A stretch of DNA of 64,000 nt from Candidatus Zhuqueibacterota bacterium. Lineage in GTDB: Bacteria > Zhuqueibacterota > Zhuqueibacteria > Residuimicrobiales > Krinioviventaceae. Shown one piece after another: positions 63,894-64,000 of the stretch. The stretch covers positions 16,295-80,294 of the forward strand of contig JAFGKD010000038.1 of NCBI GenBank assembly GCA_016928775.1, in the 5' to 3' direction. Numbering within the stretch: position 1 is the stretch's first letter; every line of letters starts with the position of its first letter. The notes beneath the pieces were generated by a model. The model was not told the DNA's origin. It made no database searches and saw only the letters and a list, made by a program, of their open reading frames with translations. Both the position numbers and the translations under genes were made by a program.

Positions 63894-64000
63894 GAATTGA
63901 GTATTTAATTGTTCCTAAATTTCTAAAATAAATGCTATTTAAAGCGGCTCAAGTTTTGTAATTTATTATAGTTAGAAAGCTAAAATATTTTAACCAAAAC

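Overview
The window looks like chromosomal DNA of an uncultured Gram-negative bacterium of the FCB supergroup (Calditrichota/KSB1-like, inferred). The evidence is a PorV/PorQ-type outer-membrane protein, a secreted protein with a type IX (Por) secretion tail of the NYPNPFNP type, many lipoproteins, a LexA and a sigma-54 regulator. TGA is used as an ordinary stop by several genes, which matters for the last gene of the window.

Region 1 (1-21.7 kb) is a secreted glycan-degradation locus. On the plus strand lie a PorV-like barrel, a very large exported protein, a serine esterase, a SurA-like lipoprotein, an unclassified TIM-barrel glycosidase, GH29 fucosidase with PA14, GH20 hexosaminidase and a second GH29. 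A GH125 alpha-mannosidase on the minus strand and a sulfatase behind lexA follow. Together they suit stripping of fucosylated, sulfated, N-acetylhexosamine- and mannose-containing glycans. No SusC/SusD pair is visible. A 70-codon remnant of a second hexosaminidase tail lies between two of the genes.

Region 2 (22-29.5 kb) holds a Ser/Thr kinase with a TPR sensor part and a 1578-residue beta-helix protein, built from four roughly 265-320-residue units and ending in a Por tail.

Region 3 (29.6-51.2 kb) is the most unusual part. It is a tightly packed minus-strand operon of six genes (about 19 kb): a transglutaminase-like protein, a DUF6603 protein, two giant proteins of 1069 and 2249 aa, a 572-aa protein and a membrane TPR protein. 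Three of the large proteins belong to families I recall only as conserved hypotheticals. AT-rich segments encoding carbohydrate-binding-like beta-sandwiches interrupt two of them. A sigma-54 activator and a degenerate receiver-domain protein lie upstream. I propose this as an undescribed multi-protein system.

Region 4 (51.3-54.2 kb) has tRNA-Ala(GGC), a terminator, a REP-like hairpin pair, a decayed copy of the leuS 5' end, and leuS.

Region 5 (54.2-64 kb) is a minus-strand cluster: a metallophosphatase-fold lipoprotein, a PEP-utilising (rifampin phosphotransferase-like) enzyme, the MrfA/MrfB helicase-exonuclease pair, galE and a TPR protein. The lipoprotein gene carries an in-frame TGA at what looks like a Cys position. 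Immediately downstream is a hairpin matching the bacterial SECIS layout, making it a candidate selenoprotein.
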